64,000 nucleotides of DNA from Planctomycetaceae bacterium (GCA_021732785.1 JAKFUG010000048.1:1-64000); one strand, 5' to 3'. Positions 28,012 through 37,584 are shown, counted from the stretch's first letter. The notes: generated by a model from the letters alone, not told the origin. Translations and numbers: made by a program.

Positions 28012-29529
28012 ATGCCAGTTGGAGCGACAACCCAAACAACCTTGGTCTGCCCCTCGTGCGGAACCAAGGGAAAACGTGTCGGTCTGGCCACGTTGCGGGC
28101 CTTGCTGAAGGAAGAGTTCGCACACGAGTTCGGCGGCGAGCAGGCATCCTGCGATGCAAAGAGCAACGGCGGTTCTGGCTGCTCGCCGCTCGGGGGTGAC
28201 ACGGGCTGGCGATTTTGCGACTCGCAGGAGTGCGATGTCGTCTACTTTTCCGAGACCAGCGACCGCACCTTCCTGAAGTCTCACTTACAGGTGGCTGTCG
28301 GCGTCAAGGAGAGGGCTGGAGACCGGCCGCTTTGCTACTGCTTCGGCCACTCCGTCGCCAGCATCAAAGAGGAACTGCACACGAAGGGCCGCTGTGACGC
28401 CTTAGCGGACATCCGGGCGAATATGAAAGACCCCGGTTGCCGTTGTGAAACCGAGAATCCTTCCGGGGCGTGTTGCCTCGGGAGTGTCACCAAAGGCATT
28501 CAGATCGCCCAGAAGGAATTGGGAATGACAACCGCTCCAAGGGAAACAGCGCTCGTGCAGACCGCAGAAGAAATTCCGTCAAGTGCAGCCTCTTTTCAGT
28601 CGTCCACCGGTCGCGGCGAGAAGTTCGCCAAGATCGGCACGGTTGTCTCGGCGATCATGGCATCGGCCTGCTGCTGGTTGCCGCTGGCCTTGCTGGCGGT
28701 CGGTGTTTCCGGTGTCGGAATCGCCGCCACACTCGAAACGTATCGGCCGCTGTTCATCGTGGTGACGTTCGGCTTCCTGGCGGCGGCGTTTTACTTCACC
28801 TATCGGCCGAAGAAGGCGGCTTCCGAAGCTGGACACGGTTGTTGTCCCCCGGAGCCGGCCGCTGGGGCAGGCACCGACGCCAATTGCTGCTCCCCCGCTC
28901 AAAAGGGCCGATTCAGCATGATGGCCATGAACAAGGTCATGCTCTGGGCTGTGACAATTCTGACCGTCGCCTTTCTGCTGTTCCCGCATTACGTCGGAGC
29001 GCTCCTCGGCACGTCAGGCGGCCACGCCGTGGTCGTGACGCCGGACATGAACCGTGCCGTCCTGCAAATTGATGGTATGACCTGCCAGGGATGCGAAGCG
29101 GTGGCCGAGAAGGCGATGCGCACTGTGCCCGGCGTGCTCGCCGTCGAGGTCAGCCACGAGAAGAGGGAGGCGGTCGTCGGCGTCGACGAGTCTCGCGATA
29201 TTCCGCGTGATGAGATTTTGGCCGCTCTTGCGAAGGTCGGCTATCAAGGCCGCTTCGTGCAGGCACCCCCTGGTTTGGACAAAACGACCGGGGAGCAGAT
29301 CTCGCTCTCGACTGTCACCTTGAGCATATCGGGCATGACCTGTCCAGCCTGTGCCGTCTCGGCGCAGTCGGCCCTGATGAACCTTCCCGGCGTTCAGTCG
29401 GCCCGCGTCGATGCCAAGACCGGTGAAGCCCTCGTGCAATTCGACACCGACCAAGTGAAGCCCGAAGACTTAGCCAAGGCCGTCACCAATGTCGGGTTTG
29501 AGAGCAGCGTGAAGAAAGATGAGAACTGA
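28012..29529 (+). CDS. Fusion mercury transporter: CopZ N-domain, MerT-like, two HMA domains
   Basis: A 505-residue four-part protein. Residues ~10-160 match the zinc/[2Fe-2S] N-domain known from Archaeoglobus CopZ: LVCPSCGTKGKRV, WRFCDSQECDVVYFS, CYCFGHSVASI, then CRC and GACCLGSV. Residues ~205-330 match MerT: a first helix with the paired Cys in SACCWLPLALL (~219), a second helix with TYRPLFIVVTF, a Cys-rich loop GHGCCPPEP...ANCCSP, and a third helix. Two HMA (MerP-like) domains follow, with GMTCQGC (~354) and GMTCPAC (~441). Expected role: bind and import Hg(II) or shuttle soft metal ions under MerR control. No merA is seen next to it. The GGGGAAGAGACGCC leader before the ATG gives a usable ribosome site. 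Confidence 0.88.
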   Translation: MPVGATTQTTLVCPSCGTKGKRVGLATLRALLKEEFAHEFGGEQASCDAKSNGGSGCSPLGGDTGWRFCDSQECDVVYFSETSDRTFLKSHLQVAVGVKERAGDRPLCYCFGHSVASIKEELHTKGRCDALADIRANMKDPGCRCETENPSGACCLGSVTKGIQIAQKELGMTTAPRETALVQTAEEIPSSAASFQSSTGRGEKFAKIGTVVSAIMASACCWLPLALLAVGVSGVGIAATLETYRPLFIVVTFGFLAAAFYFTYRPKKAASEAGHGCCPPEPAAGAGTDANCCSPAQKGRFSMMAMNKVMLWAVTILTVAFLLFPHYVGALLGTSGGHAVVVTPDMNRAVLQIDGMTCQGCEAVAEKAMRTVPGVLAVEVSHEKREAVVGVDESRDIPRDEILAALAKVGYQGRFVQAPPGLDKTTGEQISLSTVTLSISGMTCPACAVSAQSALMNLPGVQSARVDAKTGEALVQFDTDQVKPEDLAKAVTNVGFESSVKKDEN

Positions 29530-30114
29530 GAAACTTACTTTTCCTATGGAGTGTTTGCGGAATGGTTTGAGCTGCGACTGGCCACAAATTATCTGGTCGA
29601 ACGTCAGCGAATGATTGGCCAGACCGGTTCGACGAAAAGTGGTACGGACGACATGTTAGTCGCTGCAAGAGTCGCCCTCTTCAAGCAAGACGGCTGGCTT
29701 CCCGATCTCACTGCATTCCCTCAGATGTGTGTCCCCACCGGATCATCCGTATTTTCGGCTAGGGAGGTGCTTCCCGGCGTAAATCTGGCCTGTAGCTGGG
29801 CCGTGACAGAGGTGATCGAGATCGAATGCAACACTGTGTTCAATGAGAAACACAACGGATCGACCAACTACCTGGAAACATTTCAAGGGGGCAACATCGA
29901 ATGCGACTTGGGCGAAAGATGGCTGCTGTTTACCGAGTCTGCTTTATTCGCCCCGTCCGGGAGCGTTAGCGCCCAGTTTGAGCACTATTTCCATGCGGGA
30001 GCACAATATTTCCTGACCCCCAACTGGCAACTCGACATTCAGTCATTCATGTATATCACTTCAAGTAATTCACGATGTCACGGAATTCGCCAGCCAAACC
30101 TACCACAGCCTTAA
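29530..30114 (+). pseudogene. Truncated MetA-like outer-membrane barrel protein
   Basis: Directly after the stop of the fusion gene, and in the same frame, the sequence reads ETYFSYGVFAEWFELRLATN, then RVALFKQDGWLPDLTAFPQM, ECDLGERWLLFTESALFAPS, HYFHAGAQYFLTPNWQLDIQ. This resembles the 'MetA-pathway of phenol degradation' outer-membrane barrel family. The N-terminal part, including signal and first strands, is absent, and the last ~20 residues diverge, suggesting a second lesion near 30075. A GTG at 29551 could start translation, but a working barrel is unlikely. Confidence 0.55.
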
Positions 30115-30128
30115 AAACAGGTCACTAT

Positions 30129-31715
30129 TTATTGCCCAATCTGTGCCGCTGGAAGAAGTTGCTTGGACGCTCGGTCTTTGACTTCGTTAAGCAACGCGCG
30201 TTGCCGCTGCGTCGAGCCACCTGGCTGTGATTGGATCGCGGAACCAATCGCGGCGGGGTTTAAGCCGCCCGTTAGCTGAAGTCCGTCGATTTCCGTCACG
30301 ACTTTTCGCAATTCGGTGAGCGCCTCGATGTATGCCACTCGGCTTTCGGCATACGCTTGCTGCGCGGCGAGTACATCGCGAAACGGCACTTCCCCGCCTT
30401 TGTATGATCGCTGAGTTAGTTTTAGATTCTCTGCCGTATTTGGCAGAATTGACTGCCCAAGACGTTCCGCCTGGACTCGACTCGTCTTGTATCGCCGGAA
30501 GGAATCGGCTAACTGGTCACGCAGCACAAGCTGTACTCGACAGATTTCCGACTGATCGGCTCGAATGTCAGCGTTTGCCTTATCGATATTTCCCTGGTTC
30601 CGGTTGTAGAAAGGGATCGGGAGGGCGACCAAGGTGGACACTGTGGTCGAGTTCGTGATCCGGTCATAGTCCGTCACATTTTGTATCGTGACGTTTGGAA
30701 TTGCCTGGGCCTTCGCGGAGTGAAGTTCGGCTCTGCCGTGGTCCAATTCCGATTCGGAAGCCCGTAGCTGAGGGCTTGCCGCGAGCAGTGTCTGCCAGCA
30801 CGATTCTTGATCCAGTGTTGGAATATCGCCTTCTAAGTCTCCGACCAGTGGAGTGATTTTCATTGAGGGCGTTCCCAGCATGATCGTCAACTGTTCCCAC
30901 GCGGCCTCGTATCGGTGGGTCGCGTCCGCCAGATTGATTCGCGAAGTCTCCAGCAGCACATTCGCTTGCAAAACATCGGACCGAGAAACCGTTTTCGCAT
31001 CAAATAGGGCTTGAGCGCTGGACAGGCTCTCGTCCGCCAGATGTTCTAATTGCCGAGCAGTCTCAACAACCTTTTGCGCCCCCAGCACTTCGTAGTATCG
31101 GATTTTCAGGTCATTCATGACGCGCATCCGCTGTGCTTCCTGATCCCATTGTAGGCGTTTGACCTCTTGCGAAGCGGACTGCTGCGCGAGCGTCAACTTC
31201 TTGGCCGTGACAATTTCCTGGCTGAAGAAAACGCCATTCGACTGTTTGGGCGCATTCTGATTGGCCGTGGAATTCAGATAGCCCAGTTGTGGATTCGGGT
31301 AGAGTCCCGACTGACGATAGAATCCGCGCTCCTGATCCACGGCTGCGGCGGCCTGCGATAACGTGGGGTTGTTCTGCATCGCGATCACTTCCAAGTCTGC
31401 CAGCGATAACACTCCATTGGCAGGAGCGGTTCCTGTCGCATCCCGACTCACTTCTTCCGGCCTGACGGTGGGAGCGGAGCTGACATCTTGATTGTCACTC
31501 ACCAGCCGAATTCTTGAACTGCCGGTTACCGCGTCGGGAGCTTCGTCTCTCCGTTCACTGTTGACGGCATCCGTCTCTGCGTCGGCTGTAGCGGATTCCA
31601 AGTCGACGGGCTTTTTCGCGGACACCGTGACCCGGTTGGAATGAGTGTGCGCGCAACCACAAACCAAGACTCCGAGAGTTGTGACAAGCAACCCCACCAG
31701 AACCAATCTCGACAT
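30129..31715 (-). CDS. TolC-family outer-membrane channel of the metal efflux system
   Basis: A 528-residue outer-membrane factor. An N-terminal lipoprotein signal (LVCGC, lipidation Cys about residue 21) is followed by a variable linker and two TolC repeats rich in long helices, with LADLEVIAMQNNPTLSQAAA near the start and GEVPFRDVLAAQQAYAESRV near the end. It is the last gene of the minus-strand operon coding for the RND pump, adaptor and metal-binding proteins, so it most likely forms the outer channel (CzcC role). GGGAGG lies about 8 bases before the ATG. It converges with the barrel fragment at 30114. Confidence 0.88.
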   Translation of the reverse strand: MSRLVLVGLLVTTLGVLVCGCAHTHSNRVTVSAKKPVDLESATADAETDAVNSERRDEAPDAVTGSSRIRLVSDNQDVSSAPTVRPEEVSRDATGTAPANGVLSLADLEVIAMQNNPTLSQAAAAVDQERGFYRQSGLYPNPQLGYLNSTANQNAPKQSNGVFFSQEIVTAKKLTLAQQSASQEVKRLQWDQEAQRMRVMNDLKIRYYEVLGAQKVVETARQLEHLADESLSSAQALFDAKTVSRSDVLQANVLLETSRINLADATHRYEAAWEQLTIMLGTPSMKITPLVGDLEGDIPTLDQESCWQTLLAASPQLRASESELDHGRAELHSAKAQAIPNVTIQNVTDYDRITNSTTVSTLVALPIPFYNRNQGNIDKANADIRADQSEICRVQLVLRDQLADSFRRYKTSRVQAERLGQSILPNTAENLKLTQRSYKGGEVPFRDVLAAQQAYAESRVAYIEALTELRKVVTEIDGLQLTGGLNPAAIGSAIQSQPGGSTQRQRALLNEVKDRASKQLLPAAQIGQ

Positions 31716-31938
31716 CGTAAAGCCCTCCCTGGCTGAGATAGGAAACGATCAACATTCCCGCGCAACTGGCATCCGACCTTCGCCATCGCACCGGTAGCTG
31801 ATGCTTCGAATGATCCTCTGAACTCAATTCATTTCTGATTTTGGTGGTTGTTTGCCATACATGGATTGGCGGCTAACTTCGCTTGGCGTTCCGGAACGAA
31901 CAGGAAGATGAAACCGCCCGTCATTTTTCCTAACGGTG

Positions 31939-32283
31939 TCAGTGCTTCGGCTTGTTGACAAAAGACCCGCTTGGTCCAACTAACCGGACCGGTTGCTCAC
32001 CACCGAGTTCCACCGTCTCCCAGAGTACTCGCGGCGAAAGCTTACCATCGGCGACCGGACGGACGATAAACGTCTTCGACTCAACGTCCGCGCGCGCGTC
32101 GGCCACGCTTTGGGACTGACGAAGCTTGTCCACAATCTTCTTTGCACATACCGGACACATTTTTTTCGTGGTGATCACTGTCTCCGTTTTCGGCCCTGCC
32201 GCCCAAGCGGCGGTTCCAGCTCCAGTGGCGACAGCCATCACGATGGCCACAAACACGTTTCTCGACAGTTGCAGAGAATCCAT
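31939..32283 (-). CDS. Exported single-HMA metal-binding protein
   Basis: A 114-residue protein from ATG 32283 (GGAGAGTGAGA just upstream; the longer frame from 32370 lacks such a site). A signal peptide (FVAIVMAVATGAGTAAWAA) is followed by a short HMA-like domain with the metal loop KKMCPVCAKKIVDKL. Unlike typical HMA loops (GMTCxxC) the first position is Lys-Met. It probably carries metal in the periplasm for the RND system. It lies between the metal-motif lipoprotein and the TolC-like gene in the same operon. Confidence 0.75.
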   Translation of the reverse strand: MDSLQLSRNVFVAIVMAVATGAGTAAWAAGPKTETVITTKKMCPVCAKKIVDKLRQSQSVADARADVESKTFIVRPVADGKLSPRVLWETVELGGEQPVRLVGPSGSFVNKPKH

Positions 32284-32408
32284 TCTCACTCTCCTAAAAG
32301 GGATTTCGGAAACGAACAGGGCGACCACAATACTTCCTTGGAGCAAATCGCTATTCCTCGCTCCAAACACATCAGAGCAGGAAATCGCCCGCTGTCACGG
32401 GGCGGCAA

Positions 32409-32765
32409 CTATTCCGCAGGCTTCGGGGCCTTCTTCCCATATTTCGCTTGGTATTGAGCAGCGAATTTTGCTTCGAGTTCAGGGTGACAAATGAAGCATT
32501 GCGACTCAGGTCGGTCATGTTCCTTGCACCAGTCGCCCTTTTTCTTGAGGTCGGCCGCCACTTTGCTGTTGCACTGGGCGCAGATTCCTTCCGGTACACC
32601 ATGTTCGGTGCACCACCAACCATCGTTTGGTTCCGCCTTCGACGCGGGAGTCGCCGTCGTTGGCGTGGACTTGCTGACTGTCGGAGTCGTTCCCGCCTGT
32701 CCGCAACCGCTTACGAACGCCGCAAACAAGACCAGCGTGGCTGTAGTCCAAAGTTTCATCCTCAT
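32409..32765 (-). CDS. Lipoprotein with two WCxEHxxPExxCxxC metal motifs
   Basis: A 118-residue lipoprotein: signal ending FVSGCG (lipidation Cys about residue 21), a Thr/Pro linker, then two copies of a Cys/His motif: WCTEHGVPEGICAQC and WCKEHDRPESQCFIC. The RND adaptor encoded upstream has the same motif near its membrane segment, so the lipoprotein looks like a free copy of that metal-binding part. Probable periplasmic metal carrier; metal unknown. AGGAG lies 7 bases before the first ATG (32765), which decides the start. Confidence 0.75.
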   Translation of the reverse strand: MRMKLWTTATLVLFAAFVSGCGQAGTTPTVSKSTPTTATPASKAEPNDGWWCTEHGVPEGICAQCNSKVAADLKKKGDWCKEHDRPESQCFICHPELEAKFAAQYQAKYGKKAPKPAE

Positions 32766-32791
32766 TCGTTACTCCTGCAAAGGGTAAATGA

Positions 32792-35700
32792 CTATTCAGT
32801 CGATCCTGCTAAAACCGGTTCAGCAGGTATTTCTTCGTCATGCGTTCGGCCTTGCTCATGAAGAGCCACCGGCGTATTGAAGATCAGATAAAGCACTCGC
32901 AGCACCAAGAGCGACATAATCATCGCCCCGATGACACCACCGATGACGACAGTTGCGAGAGGTCGTTGTACTTCTGCTCCTACACCTTCGCTAAAAGCCA
33001 TCGGCAGGAAGCCGAGACTCGCAACGAGCGTTGTCATTAACACCGGACGCAGACGCGTGATTGCGGCTTGCGTGACCGCTTCATCCAGAGGCAGACCTTT
33101 TTGACGAAGTTGTCGGATGTAGGAAACAAGAATCATGTCATCGAGTACAGCCACGCCCGACATGGCGATGAAGCCGATCCCGGCAGAGATCGAAAACGGC
33201 ATGTCCCGCAGCCATAAGGCGAAGATGCCGCCGACCCAAGCAAACGGAATGCCGGTGAACACTCGCAATGTGTCCACGATGTTGTGATAGGTCATGTAGA
33301 GCAGGCCGAAGATCAGGACGAGAGCCAGCGGGACGACGATCATCAAGCGAGTCTGAGCCCGCTGAAGATTCTCAAATTGCCCACCGTACTCGACCCGATA
33401 GCGTGCGGACGGTAAAGCAACATCTTTACCGATTTTCTGACGGGCTTCAGCGACAAAACTCCCCAAATCGCGGCCACGGACGTTTGAGGTGATCGTGATT
33501 CGTCGCTGTCCCCATTCCCGCGTGATGGTGGACGGCCCTTCGACGACTTCCACTGACGCGAGGCGAGATAGCGGGATGCGCTCGCCAGCGGGCGTAGAGA
33601 TCAGCATGTTTCCAATAGCCTGCGGGCTGGCCCGGAATTCTTCCGGCAGTCGCACGATAAGGGGAAACCGGAGCTGCCCTTCAACGACTTCGCCGAGTGG
33701 TTTGCTGCCAATGGATTCGACCAAATCAAGGACAGTCTGAGCGGACACTCCATAGCGAGCGACTTGGTCCTGGTTGACCTTAATTTGGAGCATCGGCTGA
33801 CCAGTGACTTGCTCGACATTGACATCAGCCGCCCCCTTGATGGCCTTTAGAATAGCTTCAATTTCCTGTCCTTTTTTCACGAGCAAATCGAAATCGTCGC
33901 CAAAGAGTTTCACTCCGAGGTCGGCCCTCACGCCCGACACCATCTCGTTCACCCGCATTTCGATCGGCTGCGAAAAGCCAAGCTTTACACCCTTGGATTC
34001 CCTTAACATCTCTTCTAGCTGCTCCGTTAAATGGGATTGCGTACGCGCCTTCTTCCATTGTGAACGAGGCTTGAGCGTAATGAAAATGTCCGTGAGCTCG
34101 ACGCCCATCGGATCGGTGGCGACCTCCGCTGTTCCGACGCGGCTCCAGACGTTTTCGACTTCGTCGGGGAAGGATGAGAGGATGACTTTCTCCATTTCCG
34201 TATTGGCACGAATCGAATCCTTGAGGTCGGTGCCCGCGAGCCGAATCACACCAACGACGATTGCTCCCTCAGAAAGTTTGGGCACAAATTCAGAACCGAG
34301 ATGCGGAGCAATCATGCCGAATGCCACTATCAGGACGCTGGCTGCGAATCCCATAACGGCCAACTTGTGGTGCATGGCGAACTGGAGAATCGGGTAGTGG
34401 ATCGCATGGGCGACCCGCATTAGGAATGGTTCGTGTTCCTCAATTTGTTTCGGCAAAAAGAAGCTCGCCAAGACCGGCATGAGGGTCAAAGACAGAATCA
34501 TCGACCCCATGAGGGCGAAGATCACGGTGAGGGCCATCGGGCGAAACATCTTTCCCTCGATCCCTTCGAGCGTCAGGATCGGCAGATAGACAATCATGAT
34601 GATGAGTTCGCCGAACATCGTCGGCTTGCGGACTTCGACGGCGGCGTCCCGAATGATGTCCAAGCGACTCTTGCCGCTGTTCGAATCGTGTGCCAGGTGC
34701 CGCACACAGTTCTCGATCATCACGACCGAACTATCAACCACGAGCCCAAAGTCGATGGCACCAAGGCTGAGCAGGCTGGCAGCGATGCCAAAGCGGTACA
34801 TGCCGGTGAAGGCAAACAGCATCGCCAATGGAATCGCCATCGCTACGATAGCGGCAGCCCGCAGGTTGCCCAGAAAAGCAAAAAGAACGGCGATGACGAG
34901 TAGCCCACCTTCGAATAGGTTTTTTCGCACGGTGTCGATTACAAAGTCCACCAACTGGGTGCGGTCGTAAACAGGCTTGACCTGAACATTAGGTGGCAAG
35001 CTTCCTTCGACGGACTTCAGCTTGTCCTTCATCGCCCAAGTGACTTCGTGGCTGTTTTCGTGCATGAGCATGAAGCCCAAGCCAAGAACAACCTCACCTT
35101 GCCCGTTAGCGGTGACGGCACCACGGCGAATCTCATGACCGATAATTACCTCGCCGACGTCGCTAACTCGGATGGGAACACCGTCCGTTGCGGTGACCAC
35201 GATCTGCCGAAGTTGTTCGATATTTGTGGTGCGGCCAAGACCCTGGACTAGCAGCATTCCGCTCTCATGCGTGATGTTGCCGCCGCCGACGTTGAAATTG
35301 TTTTTCTGGACAGCGTCAACCACCTGCTCGAAAGTCAGCCCGTGCTTGATGAGCTTCTCTGGATTGATGCGAATCTGATACTGCTTCTCGTAGCCGCCCC
35401 AACTGTTGATTTCTGCTGTTCCCCGCACCGTCCGCATTGGCGGCTTTATAACCCAATCGTGAACCGTTCGCAGCTCGGTCACGTCACTTCCCTGGCCTGT
35501 GACGATGTAGTGGAAGACCTCACCCAACCCGGTCGCTACCGGTCCCATCTTCGGACGTGCGATGCCCTGGGGCGTCTCGACGGTGGCGAGCCGTTCATTG
35601 ATGAGTTGGCGGGCAAAGTAGATGTCGACCCCATCTTTGAAGACGACAACGACCTGTGACAGGCCAAACTTTGAAATTGACCGAAGCTGCTCCAGCCCTG

Positions 35701-35935
35701 GCAAACCGCTGATGGCCTGCTCAATGGGAAAGGTGATCTGCCGCTCGACCTCTTCTGGGCTGAGCGCAGGAGCGACTGTGTTGATCTGTACTTGGACCGG
35801 AGTCGTGTCCGGGAAAGCGTCAATGTCGAGGTGCAGGAGTGAAAACACGCCCGCTACGCCGGCCGCCAATACACCCAATATGACCAGCATCCTGTGGTGA
35901 AGGGAAAAATCGATGACGCGATTGAGGAAATCCAT
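32792..35935 (-). CDS. CzcA-type heavy-metal RND efflux pump
   Basis: A 1047-residue inner-membrane proton/cation antiporter of the heavy-metal RND family. Twelve hydrophobic segments in the usual layout: one at the N-terminus (HHRMLVILGVLAAGVAGVF), a large periplasmic loop, then six in the first half. The helix-4 motif IDFGLVVDSSVVMIEN keeps the Asp-Asp-Glu set of pumps for divalent ions (Zn/Co/Cd), unlike the Cu/Ag type. It would export metal with the adaptor (35959-37584) and the TolC-like channel (30129-31715). It follows the adaptor by 23 bases and precedes the lipoprotein by 26, so co-transcription is likely. Confidence 0.92.
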   Translation of the reverse strand: MDFLNRVIDFSLHHRMLVILGVLAAGVAGVFSLLHLDIDAFPDTTPVQVQINTVAPALSPEEVERQITFPIEQAISGLPGLEQLRSISKFGLSQVVVVFKDGVDIYFARQLINERLATVETPQGIARPKMGPVATGLGEVFHYIVTGQGSDVTELRTVHDWVIKPPMRTVRGTAEINSWGGYEKQYQIRINPEKLIKHGLTFEQVVDAVQKNNFNVGGGNITHESGMLLVQGLGRTTNIEQLRQIVVTATDGVPIRVSDVGEVIIGHEIRRGAVTANGQGEVVLGLGFMLMHENSHEVTWAMKDKLKSVEGSLPPNVQVKPVYDRTQLVDFVIDTVRKNLFEGGLLVIAVLFAFLGNLRAAAIVAMAIPLAMLFAFTGMYRFGIAASLLSLGAIDFGLVVDSSVVMIENCVRHLAHDSNSGKSRLDIIRDAAVEVRKPTMFGELIIMIVYLPILTLEGIEGKMFRPMALTVIFALMGSMILSLTLMPVLASFFLPKQIEEHEPFLMRVAHAIHYPILQFAMHHKLAVMGFAASVLIVAFGMIAPHLGSEFVPKLSEGAIVVGVIRLAGTDLKDSIRANTEMEKVILSSFPDEVENVWSRVGTAEVATDPMGVELTDIFITLKPRSQWKKARTQSHLTEQLEEMLRESKGVKLGFSQPIEMRVNEMVSGVRADLGVKLFGDDFDLLVKKGQEIEAILKAIKGAADVNVEQVTGQPMLQIKVNQDQVARYGVSAQTVLDLVESIGSKPLGEVVEGQLRFPLIVRLPEEFRASPQAIGNMLISTPAGERIPLSRLASVEVVEGPSTITREWGQRRITITSNVRGRDLGSFVAEARQKIGKDVALPSARYRVEYGGQFENLQRAQTRLMIVVPLALVLIFGLLYMTYHNIVDTLRVFTGIPFAWVGGIFALWLRDMPFSISAGIGFIAMSGVAVLDDMILVSYIRQLRQKGLPLDEAVTQAAITRLRPVLMTTLVASLGFLPMAFSEGVGAEVQRPLATVVIGGVIGAMIMSLLVLRVLYLIFNTPVALHEQGRTHDEEIPAEPVLAGSTE

Positions 35936-35958
35936 CGTAGTTCTCGGCTCCGCTTGTT

Positions 35959-37584
35959 CTAATCCTTGTGACAGCCACAGCCAGCACCAAGGCTGCTGCG
36001 CAGCAGTTGGGCGAGCAGAACGGGACTTCCCTTGGTCACGACAACTTCGCCCGGAAGGACTCCCGCAAGTAGCTCTACGAACTGATCATCCCGCGCTCCG
36101 ACACGCACCTGACGAACGTGAAATACCTTAGGTGCGTCCTCTTTGAGGAAGTTCTTGTCCCGGACGAAGACGAAATGGGACTCTGGAGTCGATTGCACTG
36201 AGTCTCGGGGAACGACGATGGCGTTTGGCTCTTTACGCAGAATGATTTTACCTGTTCCGTACCCCTTGTCCCTCAATGTGCCGTCTGGGTTGGCAATCGT
36301 AATTCGCACTTGCAATGAGCGAGTTTTTCCATCGACCGCAGGACTGATCCAAGAGACGGAACCGGATACTTCTTGTTTGTGATCGTCAGTCTGGAATGTG
36401 ACCGGTAAGCCAAGTCGAACATACATCGCTTCCTCTTGACGCACATTGAGCAGCAACCACATTCGACTCGGATCGGCTACTGTGAAGAGTGTGGCGGATA
36501 CATCGACGACCTCGCCCGCGACGACTTCGGAGGCGACGACCAATCCGCCGAAAGGAGCACGGACGGGAATCAAGTTGGCCGTCTTGGTGCCTGCCGGTAA
36601 CGCGGCGATTACGGAAGTGGGAATGTCGAGAAACCGGAGATCGTCGGCGACCTTCTCGGGATCAGCAGACTCCAAGTCATTAGGGATCTCGAAACCGAGA
36701 TTAGCAATCGCTTGGCGACTTGAAATAAACCCGATTTTCGCCTCTTGGAATGCGGATTCAGCATCAAGTAGCACTTTGCCGGCGACGGCTCCCCCTACAG
36801 ATGCGGTTCGCAACCGTTCGACTGTCGTCTTCCGCAATTGAAGCTGCACAAGCGCCTGCAGAAGCTGAGCTTTGACCTGACCTACCTGCGAGGCATCGAT
36901 CAGGGCCAGTATTTCTCCTGGGGCGACTTTTTCTCCGACAGTTTTGAAGACGATGGCTACCGAACCCGGAACCCTTGCGGAGAGGTGAGCGACATGTGTC
37001 GGATCGAAATTCAACTGTCCATTGGCGCTTATTGTTTCCGCCATGGAATGTTCCTGCACCACATCCACATCAATACCGGACCTGTTCACACTTTCAATTG
37101 AAGTGAACTGGATGCGGTTCTTGTGGAGCGCGTCCCGGCTGCTGTTCTCCGATCTTGCGACAAGAGCAATGGCCTGGGTGGTGTCGTATTTCGGAAGCTG
37201 CGGTTCTCCTTCAACCTGAGCGAGCTCTGGGTGGTGAATGACGCACTCGGCAACTCCATGCTCACGGCAGAACCCAAACGGTTTTGCTTTCGGATAGAGT
37301 TCGGGCTTACATTCGATACATTGCGACTCGGGAACAAGATGTTCCGCGCACCAGTCGTGTGTCGCGACATCTGTCGTTCCCAGAAACTCGGACATCTTCG
37401 GCATCTTCCAGCCGGTGTGATGACCAAAATACATGACGCCGCCGAGAAGTGAGAACACGGCGATGTTTGGAATGGCCTTGAGGGCGGTCAGCCACCAGCG
37501 TCGTCGTGGCCGAACGAGTGGCTGATGCTCAACCTTTGGCGGCGTGGTCGTTGGACATGCAGGGGCTGAAACAGATGCAGACAT
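35959..37584 (-). CDS. Heavy-metal RND periplasmic adaptor with N-terminal Cys/His motif
   Basis: From ATG 37584 (GGAGAGAG upstream; the longer frame to 37710 lacks a site) the adaptor is 541 residues. A membrane segment (about 30-55) is followed by WCAEHLVPESQCIEC and a second, degenerate copy FCREHGVAEC with HHPEL. The usual membrane-fusion parts follow: lipoyl-like half (GQLNFDPTHVAHLSARVPGS), helical hairpin, second lipoyl half (IPVRAPFGGLVVASEVVAGE) and beta-barrel. It links the CzcA-like pump to the TolC-like channel. The Cys/His motif is shared with the operon's lipoprotein. The protein ends GAGCGCHKD, a third possible metal site. Confidence 0.9.
   Translation of the reverse strand: MSASVSAPACPTTTPPKVEHQPLVRPRRRWWLTALKAIPNIAVFSLLGGVMYFGHHTGWKMPKMSEFLGTTDVATHDWCAEHLVPESQCIECKPELYPKAKPFGFCREHGVAECVIHHPELAQVEGEPQLPKYDTTQAIALVARSENSSRDALHKNRIQFTSIESVNRSGIDVDVVQEHSMAETISANGQLNFDPTHVAHLSARVPGSVAIVFKTVGEKVAPGEILALIDASQVGQVKAQLLQALVQLQLRKTTVERLRTASVGGAVAGKVLLDAESAFQEAKIGFISSRQAIANLGFEIPNDLESADPEKVADDLRFLDIPTSVIAALPAGTKTANLIPVRAPFGGLVVASEVVAGEVVDVSATLFTVADPSRMWLLLNVRQEEAMYVRLGLPVTFQTDDHKQEVSGSVSWISPAVDGKTRSLQVRITIANPDGTLRDKGYGTGKIILRKEPNAIVVPRDSVQSTPESHFVFVRDKNFLKEDAPKVFHVRQVRVGARDDQFVELLAGVLPGEVVVTKGSPVLLAQLLRSSLGAGCGCHKD

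Noticed and set aside
28012-29529. Fusion gene as an assembly chimera of three genes
   Set aside because: The frame is continuous, all linkers are plausible, and the order (metal domain, MerT, MerP-like) is functionally consistent under a MerR promoter.
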